From positions 3,142,961 through 3,206,960 of the forward strand of contig OZ025868.1 in the NCBI GenBank assembly GCA_964019415.1: DNA of 64,000 bases. The letters run 5' to 3'. The stretch's first letter is position 1, and every line of letters begins with the position of its first letter. A program made the position numbers and the translations under genes. This stretch comes from Ianthella basta. Taxonomy: Eukaryota > Porifera > Demospongiae > Verongiida > Ianthellidae. This document shows positions 33,534 to 57,800 of this stretch, piece by piece. The notes under the pieces were generated by a model. It was not told the DNA's origin. It did not search any database and saw only the letters and a list, made by a program, of their open reading frames with translations.

Positions 33534-34406
33534 GGTGGGTGTGCATGATTTGAACTCGGACTTCATTCAATAGGACCCTTATAGTGTGTAGATGGATTCG
33601 TATACAATTACAGAAAGAATATATGCATCTCAACAATATTATTGGTATGTGTTTGTTACACTATATCAATTTACCATTACATGAGCGAAATTCAATGCAG
33701 CTGAATATATATCTCAATCATTGCTTCCAGTCCATGCACTGGCCTGTCTGTCCGCACTTCCATGTAGCCCCTCTACCCTCTGTGAGAGGTTGAGGAGCAG
33801 GTATACCAGACTATCAGTCCAGCCTATTTATAAATATTATGCTTGTATTATGGTTGGCTGTGGTGCTGCAGATTGGCACTGCCTAGCTCAGATGCAGGCA
33901 TGCATCCATCTTACACCCCTAGCTATATGCCTCCTAATGCAGCTGTACATATAGGTCTTTTTGGCAGTTCTAAGTTTCTCATTGTGGAATTGGCACATGC
34001 ATTAATAACTTAATTATACGCATGGCACACATAGCTATAGAGAACACAATTAAAGCAGAAGCAGCAAACAAAAATAAAAGCATAAATTATATAGCTACGC
34101 ATACACATTATCTTGTTCATAGTCGTGTCATCTAAATATACAGCAGCTGCATGCTATAGTCAATAGTCAATGTAACGCGGCCCTGAGTCAATCACATATG
34201 TTGAGCAGAATGGTGCAATTTAGTAATTATACAAGCATTAATCATTAATTTTAGATTTAATTATCCAAATTTTGCATGAATGGGCCATAAAAGTAAACAG
34301 AAGACAAACTCCAGAAAGTCCACGGTAAAAGAGATCAACAGTTGCAAGTGATGATAATCACATTCTTGTTTCAAGACCGAAATGTGTGCATGTTGTGTGT
34401 TTGTGT
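33329..34406. other. Interval between paralogue C and fibrillarin
   Basis: Non-coding, A/T-rich. It contains a short TG array with GGGT repeats (33496-33541). At 34272-34345 is the segment that recurs downstream of paralogue A (28904-28964). It serves as the 3' flank of fibrillarin, which is read towards it. Confidence 0.6.
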
Positions 34407-38870
<4,464 letters not shown>

Positions 38871-40475
38871 CTTTCTGTATGCCCAGCCAACATTCACAAC
38901 ACGTGGGTGTGGGCGGGGCTAATTTTCTATATAAGGCGGTGTGAAGTTTATGTAATTCCTAAAATAGTAACTCATATCATTTCCGGCTAAATGACAGCTG
39001 TGGTTTTTGAACGTCGCACTTATGACCAGAAGATGGCGGAAGAGAAGAGCGTCTGAAAGAAGTGGCTTTTCTTCAAACCATAGTAAGCAGTGAAGGCTTT
39101 CGCTACGTGTAGCTTATAATTCTAGCCTTCGGAAGCAAGTAAAAGTGTTGAAGTTGGACCCTTGTCGCTTGTTTGGACCCAAAGAACCGAAGTAAAGCTA
39201 AGAAGCTTACGTTCATCTAACGGCCTTCTAGCCGTCTTGAACATCTACCGGTAAGCTTGGTATAGCGATTAGAATACTCTTTGCTGTCCTGCCCTTACAC
39301 TGTAGTATAAGTAAAGCGGTAGCCGCCTGTATTTAGCCTATACGAAGGTCCGCTAGGCGCGTCTGTCGCTCAAGCGCGGTAGCGCTATCGTATGCGAGAC
39401 CGCTTATATTCAACCGCCTATGTTACCGTCTCAGCGACCAAGTTTGGCCTTATTTTATAGTAGCGCTGTATTAAGGTGCCGTTTCAAGCGAGAACCAGTA
39501 CACCCACCTCTCCCGTTCAGATACAAAGTCACATTAAAGTAGATTCCTGTTAACAAAAGTTAAACCCAACCATAATATAGTACCCAAGACAGCGTAATGC
39601 CCCGAGGCGCTGGACAAGTTGGGCGTAGTACTGGAGGTGTGCGAGGAGAGCCAGGTCAACGAAGCAACCAGTATATAGGGACAGTTTTATATTCACAGTC
39701 TCCATAGTTCTAGTTATTGTGAGGTGTACTGGCAAACAGTATGGCCTGTTTTATGCCCGTACATTTCCTTTGAGTGCGCCCATTCATTCATTCATTCATT
39801 CATTAATAGCTGTTCCTAGCTACGCGTCCAGCTGAGACCCACTGTATGAGCTTGCGTAGGTAGACTGTCTCCTCTCAACCGTGGAGTTACGTAAGTAGAT
39901 TAACACAATTTAATTATACATTTTCCAAGTCCTTAAAGGCACATGGGTGAGTGGGGGTCCTGTGTGGGTGGGTTGGTGGTAGGCACACAGCTGGCCCAGT
40001 GTTGTGATAGGCCACCTACAATGGGAGACCCTGTGGACACTTTATGGAGGTCCTGCAGCAGTGGTATCATCGTGAAGCATATCAGAGTTTGGTGTCACAG
40101 TCTGGTCAAGATTGAATGGGCTTCATTGTGGTGTTAACCCAGCCCATAGGGCTGTAATTAAATAGGTGAATCACTATTATGAGGGGAGTTGAAACCTCCC
40201 ATGTGTCCCTGTGTGCTCTTTCAGTGTCCTTACTTCAGAGAAGGTTGACTGTCTCAATGTAACTCTATGTGTATGGTTGGTAGCCTTACTGTGGATTCAT
40301 GTTCATTTTCAGCACCATTGTACCATTCAGTGTGTATGTGTGTGTGTGTGTGTGTGCGTGTGTGTAGTAGTAGTAGTAGTAATAGTAGTAGTAGTAGTAG
40401 TATTTAACATACGTATACTAGGTGTATGTGTATGTATTAAATGATGATGTGTGTCTGTGCGTAGGCCTGTCTCAG
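38871..40475. promoter_or_regulatory. Divergent promoter interval, fibrillarin / DYRK1
   Basis: 1.6 kb between divergent start codons. A candidate untranslated first exon of the kinase runs from about 39000 to a good donor (CCG|GTAAGC) at 39251, and would join the acceptor at 40463-40464. The element AAGATGGCGG at about 39032, typical of YY1-type promoter motifs, lies in that putative exon. Other content: a (CATT)n run at 39784-39806, a TG array at 40330-40366 and a (TAG)n run at 40366-40402. Confidence 0.5.
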
Positions 40476-47568
<7,093 letters not shown>

Positions 47569-47885
47569 GAACTGAGTCACTGAGAACATCGAATCATCCT
47601 CGGTGCACTCGCCTGCAGCTGCCACTTCCAACTCCCACTATCCACGACAATTGTACTATTGACCTCTCCCTAACCCCCTAACTGGCACTAATTATTGCAT
47701 TTGTACATTCTTTCTCACAATTAATACCACGGCTAAAATTGTATTATTTTTGTGTTTCTGTTATGCACTGTGTTCTGATGAATGTCTTTGGGCGGGGCTG
47801 CATGGGGCGCGGTTTCCATTCCCGTTGCCGCGATTTGAAGTGCAAGTGGAAATAGGAATTGTGTACGGTGAACGGCGTTGTAAAG

Positions 47886-48990
47886 ATGTCAACAGGCAAC
47901 GGATTCGCGGACGAGCCTTTTACAATCGTTGGTGAAATAGAAGGAGAGATTGTATCAGGCATGGAAGGCAACGGGTCAGGCGGGTTCATGAACAGGCTAC
48001 AGCAGGGCAAGGAGTGGATCACCTCAAAGAACGCGTCTCTCAAACCATGGAGCGTATTTTGCAATGTTAAGAGGGTTTCCCGCCCAAAGAGCGTAGGAGA
48101 GGCGACACAAAGGCTGTTCAGCAACCTGGCTAAGTTTCAGAGTAACTACGTCTTCATCTGCCTCGGTCTGGCCGCCTATTGCATGTGAGTTTGATCATGA
48201 ATAGACAAACGACAGAGGTGTTAAGTACGTACGTACTTGGGGCGGCTGTGTTTGGTATTCACACAAACTTACTTATCTCCAGTGCGAACAATGAGAATGA
48301 TGTGCATGACATTGCATGTCCAATGTATACATAAGGACTGTTAGGCGATTTAGTGATGGAAGAGACTGAGGAGACATCATGGCATACTAACACTTGGCTA
48401 CTACTGACTGGCACGTGGTATCGTGGTACATGTTAATACTTGATTCTTGCTGGTGCGTTCCTTAAGGACTTTTGATGATACATATGTACCACACATAGCA
48501 GTCAGTAACTAGACTTGATTGGATGCATCTTCAAACTTTGTTGGTTGTTAGTGCAAGTTTTGTCTTGGCTGCACTTATCCATGTACACATCCCTCACAGT
48601 GCGATGCTGTCAAACTCCCTTCAGCCAATCTTTACACTTATTTGTGGTGTGTGTGTGTGTTCACTCATACACAGTCTTACTTCCAACATGGATATATTTG
48701 CATATAGCAACCTCTGTTGCCATGGTGCCACTTGACCTTTGCACCCCGACTGCCCACTCCTCCCTCCCACACAGCTTCACGAACCCGACATTACTCATTG
48801 CGCTGGCACTGTGTCTTGCCGTTTGGTGGTTCCTCTCTATTAAGAACAAAGGAGAAAGCATTACGGTGGCTGGGAGAGAGTTCAGTCCGAAGGAGATATA
48901 TGCCGTACTCTTGGTCATTGTGATTCCCATGCTGTACTTTGGAGGCGTTGGAGGCACTGTGTTTTGGTTAATCGGTACGTGTGTGTGTGT

Positions 48991-49033
<43 letters not shown>

Positions 49034-49420
49034 TGTGCATGTGAGTATGCATTTGTATGTTTTGTCTCTATGTGTTGATAAATCCCATTCAGTTAACATC
49101 CCTAGTGGATGGGTACATAGAACCATAGATGCTTGACAGTGGAGGAGGTTTATGTGCAGTGTGTGCCCTGTGTGTATTCCTTGTGTCCCTTGTTCACATT
49201 GCTTGTTCTTCGCAGCACGGCACTTTAACTAATTATCAAAACCATATGCATAATGTATTGTCAGATCCAGTTTTCCCCTACCTTATGTTTGTGTGTCTGT
49301 GTTTGTCTTTCTCCCCCTCCAGGAGCCTCCCTTGTCATTGTGGTGACACATGGTGTACTCCTAGCTGATAGCGATGCCACAGCGGACGACATCCAATTGG
49401 AAGAAGTCTCAGTCTCCTGA
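47886..49420 (+). CDS. RABAC1: Prenylated Rab acceptor, PRA1 family
   Basis: A small Golgi/endosomal membrane protein that binds prenylated Rab GTPases and helps their membrane delivery. Three exons: 47886-48184, 48775-48974, 49323-49420; an exact frame for 198 aa (human RABAC1 185). The soluble N-terminus contains LKPWSVFCNVKRVSRPKS. Two hydrophobic hairpin regions follow: SNYVFICLGLAAYC with FTNPTLLIALALCLAVWWFL, and EIYAVLLVIVIPMLYFGG with GTVFWLIGASLVIVVTHG. The acidic tail ends DSDATADDIQLEEVS. The domain order and the hinge between hairpins match PRA1. The start codon is 318 bp after the DYRK1 stop on the same strand. The exon 2 donor opens directly into a TG array. Confidence 0.9.
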
Positions 49421-49969
49421 TAAGTGCTGGATTCCAATTGCAAGTCAGAGAAATTGAATGTGACCAAATTCAGATGAATTTATATTACTATTTGCTTTGC
49501 ATTCAGCCAATTTCTGTGTTTAGCCTATATACAACCAAATCCATATTATATTAAAAAAATGCACCAATTTTTTATCTGTGTGTGTTCACTGTATTGGTCA
49601 CACAATGCCAGTGTACATGTATATACACACACATACAGTACAGTATATGAATAAATGAAGCATGTGACAATACTATATGTAAGTAAAATAAACTAATAGT
49701 CCAGTTTAGGAATGCCATTACATATAAAATAAGTCTATAAAGTCCAACAAGCCAGCAATATAAAGCATAGCGCTTCTAGATTTATACTGAACTATAGTAA
49801 ATGCAATAATAATAATACCAACAGAAATACACACATCTAACTGCCTATGTACAATTATATAATAAGCATTTTATATAATTGCTCAATAATTATACACTAT
49901 AAAGTGTTCTCTTGTGTCCTTGTAACTTACCATACAGTGCTGAAAGTTCCGATAATTGACTTGCCCATG
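49421..49969. other. Convergent 3' flanks of the PRA1 and RBM7-like genes
   Basis: 550 bp of A/T-rich sequence between two converging stop codons. It contains an AATAAA near 49686 on the + strand. No coding exon seen. Confidence 0.5.
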
Positions 49970-51483
49970 TTAATGCCTGCCTTGGTAACGATATGCCTGC
50001 TTGTCACGCGATCTGATTGGCTGATTCCCGTCATGTGACAATGTCCTCTGATACGAAGGACGGCCCCTGGCATTGGCATGGCTACGATTGTCATCATCGC
50101 CATGGTAAGAGTACGTCCTTCTTAGTTGTCCGCACTGCTGGGTCTGGTGTTGTTGCTGTTGATGGTGGTGGTCACTGCGTGTGACAGGAGTGGAATTGTT
50201 GCGGTGTGGTGAACGGCTCCTAGCTCGCCTGTGGTCGTCCTGAGGCAAAGTGCCTTGCAATCTGCTGGTGTGATAGTCTGACAAGTGGTGGTCACTGCGT
50301 GTGACAGGAGTGGAATTGTTGTGGTGTGGTGAACGGCTCCTAGCTCGCCTGTGGTCGTCCTGAGGCAAAGTGCCTTGCAATCTGCTGGTGTGATAGTCTG
50401 ACAAGTGTTGGTCACTGTGTGTGACAGGAGTGGAATCGTTGCGGTGTGGTGAACGGCTCCTAGCTTGCCTGTGGTCGTCCTGAGGCAGAGTGCCTTGCAA
50501 TCTGCTGGTGTGATAGTCGGACAAGTGCTGGCGAACGTCATTTCTCAGCCAGGGAGGATGGTCATGTGCGTACGCTCGAGATTCATGGATTTGAGTGTTC
50601 ATATGACCTTCATTCGGGTAGCCATCTTGTTGCCATGGAAATGCGCCATTATACACCCCATCTGCAACAGGGATATATCCCTGTGGGGAAAATTGAGATG
50701 TGTGCTGGGCATTGGGTGGCAGAAGGGGCGGTGAAACGAGAGGGGAAGGGAGGTGGGGGTGATGTGGATGGGACCATTCCTGGTAATGTTGAGCTGCACT
50801 AGTTCCTGATATCTGAGGAGATGAGGGATGGACAGAGGAGTACAACGGGCCAGAAGGGGGGTGCATGGGGGATGGTCGGCCCTGCACCGAGGCAGCTGAA
50901 CTCTGCTGCAAATTGACTGGCAGTTGAAGTATGGGAAGGCCATTTGGCGACCTAGCAGCCATGGGAGAGGGAGTGTGAGGTTCCTGTTGTTCTGCCGGGC
51001 ACACCCTCAGCTTCTTTCCATACAGCATGATTCCACTCATCAGTTGACATGCATACTCCACGGACTCCTCATGGAGGAACTGTACAAACGCATAGCCCTT
51101 GGGGTATCTTATACTTTCACGAGTTCCACCAACCTCAACCTTGATGCCTTTCAATGGACCAGCCTGCATACGGGTTGAGAGAGACAAGTTTGTGAAACAT
51201 ACTTGAACATGTTCAGGACTATGAAAACAGGAAGAAAGGCAATAACGGCGGGCAGAGCGATACCTTCCTATGCACCAGTAATTTCACACTCGGAACGAAG
51301 GAAGACAAAACATGTGAGGTTGATAATGAAAGAGACAGGTTTCCCTCTCTTGCAGCCAAAATAGTAGCTCACCTGAAGGAATAGCTCATAAATTATTTCC
51401 TCTACTTCTTCATGGGGTACTACAGTGGATATATTTCCTACAAATACCGACAGTGACTTATCAACGAATCTCATGGTAGCCAT
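49970..51483 (-). CDS. RBM7/RBM11-like RRM protein
   Basis: An RNA-binding protein of the RBM7 type; in vertebrates RBM7 targets the nuclear exosome as part of the NEXT complex. Two exons: 51483-51373 and 51163-49970, an exact frame for 434 aa (human RBM7 266). One RRM occupies about residues 8-85: RNP2 is LSVFVGNIS, then the RBM7-like LFLQAGPLKGIKVEV, RNP1 is KGYAFVQFL, then YACQLMSGIMLYGKKLRV. The long C-terminus is Pro/Ser/His/Gln-rich and contains three near-identical 40-residue repeats (HLSDYHTSRLQGTLPQDDHR, then RARSRSPHRNNSTPVTRSD), about 50166-50545, with RS dipeptides. The upstream frame is open beyond the chosen ATG but lacks another ATG. Start is 148 bp from the divergent dysbindin start. 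Confidence 0.85.
50166..50545 (-). repeat. 120 bp coding tandem repeat (three copies)
   Basis: Three copies of a 120 bp unit inside the second exon of the RBM7-like gene. Unit length is a multiple of three, so the frame is kept. Nucleotide identity is very high, so the expansion or homogenisation is recent. Confidence 0.92.
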
Positions 51484-51631
51484 TTTCAGATCAATGATCA
51501 GTTCCACTCCAACTTCAAATTTCAGCCGAGCCCCATTTTATAACCCGATGATATCGATGTAGGAAAGCTCTCCCCTCTCTCTCTCTCGCCTCTACGTCAC
51601 AGGGAAGGAAGCATACTTACTTTTTGGAGCC
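51484..51631. promoter_or_regulatory. 148 bp divergent promoter, RBM7-like / dysbindin
   Basis: Only 148 bp separate the two divergent start codons, so both untranslated leaders and the core promoter must fit here or overlap. It includes a CT-rich run (CTCTCCCCTCTCTCTCTCTC, about 51570-51590). No TATA box seen. Confidence 0.7.
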
Positions 51632-53120
51632 ATGGCAGCGAAGAAAGTGTTCAATCTTGTGAAATCCGAGCTACAAGAAGCTCTTGAAATGTCCAAGAAG
51701 GAGTTAGCAGAGGGAAGGGACGAACTTCTCAACCTTGCTAAACGCACAACCTCCAAAGTGAAAGGCGAACAGCAAATCCAAGAAGAGCAGTTCCCTTCAT
51801 ATGTCAACGTGGATGTGGGTGATGCGGTGCTTATGCACTTCCTAATGGCCCGGGGGGCTATTAGGGAACAGACTAGAGCCACGGCACAAAGGGCCTTGGA
51901 AGCTGACGTGATTTTGCAGAAAGTTGCAAAGAGATCTGCTTCCTGGAACTACTTCATGGAGAAGTGTGATGTTGAGTTCCGTTGCCTTCCGGATCTTCTC
52001 AAGTCTGTTCACACCGTGACCGAGAGGGTGGATGCAATTGCATTACAGTTGGAGGAGATCCAAGGGGCCATGGCCCAACTGGAACTAATTAATGCAAAGC
52101 TTGAGAATGAACGCAAGAAGCACAGTGCTGTTCTCCAGCTAGAGAGGTACAAGAAGGAGAAGGAGAATGAAAGGTCCACACTTGAAGCAACGGTAGGTTG
52201 TTAGTACCATGATTGTGCACTCTCATGCACTAGACACCATAATTTATCATGTACATATGCTGTGCACACTTTAGTATAGGGCATAGCTTCAAAGTGAGGG
52301 GCTCAAGCCCTCCTGTCCCCCAATCCATGTATCCTGTGACTCCACGTCTGTGCACACTTGGCCAACAGTCATTTGAGGAGTGGCTGGTGGATGGTTGGGT
52401 GTGGGAGAGGGTGTCACCTTCCTGTGCAAAGTGCATTAACTGAATACAAGGAAGGCCCCTGGACACAGTGTGTATGCATGCAAATGCTATTGCCCACACC
52501 ACATGACTGGTGGCAGTGTGCCTTTCAAGGAGGGTACAGTGCCATGTTTACAGCCTCAAGGAGGGTTCTTAAGGGAGCAAGAAGGGTTATGTACCTTTCA
52601 AAAACAGCCTAATGAGAACACTGCCCCTGCTTTGCTGCCACCCCTAGTTTGTGCCTAGCAGACACTATGCATATGTTGCAATGATTTGAAATGTGTTTCA
52701 ACTGCTCAGATTGCTGCAGAGAAGACAAGGCTTGAGGAGGTGAAGAAGGAAGCTGCACTGAAGCAGGCAGCAGACAGACAGCAAACACTGCAGGAGATGT
52801 TTGACGAGGATGTGAAGGAATTTGCCTCAAAGGGAGCATTACAGCGGACCAATTCAGTAGCGTCGTCAACAAAGTCCATTGAAGATGTTGAAATTGATGA
52901 CACAGAAGGACAGAAGAGCCTGACAGACTTTCTGGAAGATGTATCTCCACTGCCCTCTCCACCTCTGGTAGATGGATGCGGGGAAGATGAGTTGGGAGAA
53001 ACTGAGCAAGAAGATGCAACTGAAGGTACAGTAGAACCACGTGAGGACAAGGACTCCAAAGAACTGCAAAAAGATATTGAAGTAAAGGACGAAGAAGAAA
53101 AGGCACTCAAACAAGAATAG
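51632..53120 (+). CDS. DTNBP1: Dysbindin (dystrobrevin-binding protein 1) homologue
   Basis: Coiled-coil subunit of BLOC-1, which acts in endosome-to-lysosome-related-organelle trafficking. Two exons, 51632-52192 and 52710-53120; an exact frame for 323 aa (human 351). The core matches dysbindin in order: SWNYFMEKCDVEFRCLPDLL, the long heptad-rich helix VTERVDAIALQLEEIQGAMA...LELINAKLENERKKHSAVLQ, the segment LERYKKEKENE, then RQQTLQEMFDEDVKEFASKG, which corresponds to the family's FFEEAFQQDMEQY...G. The C-terminal 100 residues are acidic and disordered. Sequence identity to vertebrates is low, so a paralogous dysbindin-domain protein is the alternative. The single intron carries copy 2 of the 262 bp dispersed repeat. 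Confidence 0.8.
52362..52623 (+). repeat. 262 bp dispersed repeat, copy 2
   Basis: In the dysbindin intron. It is the reverse complement of 20968-21229 in NDUFS2 over its full length, from CCAACAGTCATTTGAGGAG to GAGAACACTG. Equal lengths and sharp loss of similarity outside suggest a discrete element rather than chance duplication. Confidence 0.8.
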
Positions 53121-53207
53121 AATTTTACAGTTTGGTACTGAATCTCATTAATGTTGTGCATAATGTGTGGACTTCTGCCAAAATTAATGTTGTGTAATTC
53201 ATGTATG

Positions 53208-53263
53208 TGACGTCACATTAGTGCTGCTTCCTGATATGATTGTTAAGGAAGTATGTGACGTCA
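53208..53263. promoter_or_regulatory. Pair of CRE (TGACGTCA) sites upstream of PP2A-A
   Basis: Two perfect palindromes TGACGTCA at 53208-53215 and 53256-53263, both within the longer shared phrase TATGTGACGTCA, 72-127 bp before the PP2A-A start codon. These are consensus CREB/ATF binding sites. They sit in the 214 bp gap after the dysbindin stop, so they probably mark the PP2A-A promoter. Confidence 0.7.
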
Positions 53264-53334
53264 GATTGCGTAATTTAGTGCGTGGTCTAGTGGGAGAAAG
53301 GTTGTTTGTCGTGTGAGTTGTGGAGGATTTCACG

Positions 53335-54829
53335 ATGTCCAAGGAGGGCGACAGCTCTTTGTACCCTATTGCTGTGCTTATTGACGAGCTAAGAAACGAT
53401 GACGTTCAGGTAGGGGTACGCGGGAAGTGGGAGATGACAGTTTTAAGGCGGAACACGAGACCGCCTTTTTGTAGTGAAGCGTTATCCTTAGCTCGTCTGT
53501 TAAAGCGAATGTACACGAAGTTTTTACGGTTCATTACCACTCCATGAAGATGTATCTAGCTCTATTCATTTATCGGGCTGGGAGATGATTATCTGTGCTC
53601 CTAAGCCACCCTGTCACCTCCCCCTTTCCCTCCCCTCTACAGTTGAGGTTAAACTCTATAAAGAAGCTCTCCACCATCGCTTTGGCCTTGGGAGACGAGC
53701 GTACCCGCTCGGAATTACTTCCATATCTGACGGGTAAGATCTCTATGACGCCATCTAAGTTTAGCTGATGCAAGCAGCAGCGAAATGACGGCCATGTTTG
53801 TGTGTGTTGCGTGCGTATGTGTGTGCGTGTGTGTGAATGTGTGTGTGTGCTCGCTGCATATTGGAGTGCATGTGTGTGCATGTGACCACTGTCCCAGCTC
53901 CTTGTACTAGGAGGGTTGAATTGACAGAAGTAGCCTGTACATGAATGCTATCTGCATCCATTGTCTGTCCAGATTCGCTTGATGACGAGGATGAGGTGCT
54001 ATGGGCGCTGGCGGAACAGCTCGGCCTCCCTGACTTCATTGCCGTTGTCGGTGGTGCCAAGCAGGCACACACACTGCTGGTGAGTGTCACTCAAATTAAA
54101 TGAAAATCTGTCACCTGCTGGACTGTCCCCAATTAGAGCAGTTCTAAACAGTTGCATGGTGGGTGGTGTTTCGCACGTTCTGTTCCCGGTCGTGATGCTG
54201 CACTATGCAGTAATTAGTTATGTACAAGTGTGCATTGCATTTAGAATATCTGCAAAGAGGAGGGAGACAACACTGAGGTTCTCAGCAAATATGGGACAAA
54301 TGTGAAAGCCGAGTGTTTTAGTCTGTGTATGGTGTGGGGGGGAGGGGGTTCGAAAAGGAGGGGAGGAGGAATTTGAGCACCCCTCTCTCTCCCGCAACAA
54401 TCCCTAGTGTAGCTCACAAACTCTGCTGTCTCCATACCTTACTTGTGCTGTGGGACCATGTGGGGAGTGGGCACTTTACAGGTCATGACAGTACTCCACG
54501 ATGCTGTTGAAACATGCCCATTTCTCCCTCTTCTGTTCCTCTGTCCATCCTCAGGCTCCACTAGAGGGACTGGCTCAGGTGGAAGAGACGGTTGTGAGGG
54601 ATAAGGCCGTGGAGTCCCTTCGTGCAATCGCACACGCCCTCCCGGCAGGCAACGTGGAGACCCACTTTGTCCCCCTCATTCAGCGTCTGTCTTCTGGCGA
54701 GTGGTTCACTTCGAGGACCTCAGCCTGTGGCCTGTTTGTGGCAGCATATCCTGCAGTTAGCCCTAACGTGAAGTCAGAGCTGAGACAGTAAGTGGGGAAC
54801 ACTGTAACATGTGGTTAGTTAGGTGTGTA

Positions 54830-54870
<41 letters not shown>

Positions 54871-57800
54871 GTGTGTGCGTGTGTGTATGATTGGGTAGTG
54901 TACATGTTTGTTGGGAAGGGTGTGTACGTACGTATGTGTGTTTAAATGTGTTTGTGTTTGAATAGATGTCATGTTTTGCAGTCTTCGCTCATTATCACTT
55001 AGTGTTTGTGGTGTATGTAGGGTGTCGGGTGGTTGTGTATTGTTACACGGTACAACATGGTGGGGGCAATAACCTCACATGGCTCCACCTCCTTAAGAAA
55101 TTGATCTGGGGGCTGAGGGACTATGAAAGGGTATCCATTAATTGTCCCCGGACCTGCTTCAGTGAGGTTGAATCAGCACAAAATGGCAATCTGAATATAT
55201 GTGCGATATCGGAATCTCACAGTTTGTTGGTGTTACTGCAAACAGTCATTTGTGCATGTTACTCTGCACTAGTCCTATGTACGTAGTTCCTGTGTCAGAC
55301 AAGGTGTGTGCACAAGTGGATTCAATAGAGTACTTGTGCGTGCATGCGTGCATCTTTGTTCTGCCTTGGCATTTAGTGCAGTCGCCATGTGAGCCCTTTC
55401 ATTGCAAACTGTAGACAATACAAGAAGCTGTGTGGAGATGAGACGCCAATGGTGAGACGGGCGGCTGCGTCAAAGTTGGGCGAATTTGCAAAAGTGGTTG
55501 AGCCCGAGTCCGTCAAGGAGGACCTCATCGGGATGTTCCACAGCCTCTCCCAAGACGAGCAGGATTCGGTCCGCCTGCTAGCCGTGGATGCCTGTGCATC
55601 CATTGCCACACTGCTCTCAGAGAAGGACAATGAAGCACTTGTTATACCAACTCTGAGAGCCAGTGCATCTGTGAGTGTGTGTGCGTGTGTAGGTGCACGC
55701 GTGTGTACATAGTGTATGTAGTTGTGCCAGTATGTGTATGCGTCTGAACACGTTTTATGGCACCTTGTGCTCTTCTCTTTCTCCTGCTGCCACTGCTGTG
55801 TGGGCCTTAGGACAAGTCCTGGAGAGTCCGTTACATGGTGGCAGACAAGTTCACCGACCTGCAGGTGGCAGTGGGACCAGAGCTCAGCAAGGTCCACCTC
55901 GTTGTCTCCTTCGCTGCTCTTCTGAAGGATCCAGAGGCGGAGGTGAGGGCGGCTGCCGCCAACCGCCTCAAGGACTTCTGTGAGAAGCTGCCACTTGACA
56001 TCCGGACCGATTCCATCTTACAACACATTATGCCATGTGTTCAGGTGAGGGAAGTGGTCTGCGTGTGTGGGGGAGGTAGATGAGTGTGTTCATATGTAGA
56101 CACACAAGGGAGCCCTTTGTGTCTGTGGTTCATATGGAGATAGGTGTTGGTATAGGTGTTTGTATTTAGGTGGATTTTGGTGAAAATCAATATTGAAGTG
56201 GTGAGAATGAGTGGAGTGCTAAAAATGGGTGTAGTAGAAAGTTCGTATAATGTACGTACTTATTCATCTGTGATCAGTGGAGGAATATTTATCATCTGAT
56301 TCCTAAAATTGGAATGTCATTATCAAATTAAGTAGGTTACTGGAGTCATGAGGTTGTATTGATTTGATTAAGCTCGTCATCATGCTCTGCCTTTCTTTGT
56401 GCTGTAGGCTTTGGTCTCTGATGCCAGCCCTCACGTGAAGAGTGCTCTTGCTGCTGTTATCATGGGAGTGTCGCCGATCCTTGGCAAGGAGAAGTGAGTC
56501 GCACACAAGCACACACATGAGAGAGAGAAGTGGAGGGGATGGGGCCAGGTTCATGTCATAAATGGTAAAATGGCAATTGGCTCCGTATGACTGACTGTCC
56601 TAACTTAATCTGTCCTATCTCCCTATCCTCCTTCGTTAAGGACCATTGAGCACCTCCTTCCATTGTTCCTCACACAACTCAAGGATGACGTGAGTCTCCC
56701 GTAGCAAGCACTCCTTGCATGCCTCATCTCTAAGGGACCTGTTCAAATACTTGTCAATTGCAAACAACTTGAGTATGTAATTGGTCTGTGCAGTTATCTG
56801 TGTGCCAGATGGTTACTGTATATCGTGTGTGTGTGTGTGTGTATACTGTAACGTATTATGTACATGTGTACAGATGTATTGGGTAGTTGGGTGGGTGAGT
56901 TAGCCCTAGATACGCAATGTGCAAAGTAGCTATGCGTGATAAGGCCGTCACAGCTGGAGACATGCACACAAGCACACTCGCACACACACTCACACGTACC
57001 AATGTGTATATAATAGCTCATTTCTCACTTCTGCAGCATGTGGGTGCTCAATCATACACTGTACATATTTGTATTACTCCCCCTCCCCTCCCTCTTCCCT
57101 CCCCTTCCCCCTTACCTTCCCCTCCCCCTTCTCCTCTTCCCTCCCCTTCCCCTCCCCCTTCTCCTCTTCCCTCCCCCTCCCCTCCCAGTGCTCTGAGGTG
57201 AGGCTCAACATCATCTCCACTCTGGACGTTGTCAACAAAGTTATTGGGATCAGCCAGCTGACAGAGACACTCCTCCCGGCCATCCTGGAGCTAGCAGAAG
57301 ACAAGAAGTGGAGAGTGCGACTTGCCATCATCCAATACATGCCACTACTTGCCGAGCAGCTGGTCAGTGTGGGTGGGGTGGGGTGGGGTCTAGCGTTGTC
57401 ATGGATGCGTACATATAGTCTTAGAGTGACTTAGAGCAACACAGCAAAGCTGTAGGGCTGTGGTTGGCATGGCAACGTAAAGTTAGGTGATGTGTGTTAC
57501 ACAGGCAATTTGTCATAGATTGCCGCTCAACTGTATGCATCACATTGCGTTCTCTGTAATATCATACTAATGTGTACAGTGTGTGTGATGGTGTACACTT
57601 TTGTGGCACTGTGCCATTTCAGCACGGTACGTTCCCTCAATTTATGTCTCCCCCATCCCCTCCCCAATACAGGGTGTTCAAGTGTTTGAAGAGAAGTTGA
57701 ATGACCTTTGCCTACAGTGGCTGATTGACAACGGTGAGCCAGTGTTGCATGTCGTCATCAAAGCGTGTTTGAATGAGTGATTCCACTGCACATTAAGCAT

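Noticed and set aside
52609-53161. Minus-strand frames of 151-165 codons opposite dysbindin exon 2
   Set aside because: The plus-strand exon has the family match, correct splice phase and stop; the antisense frames are shadows.
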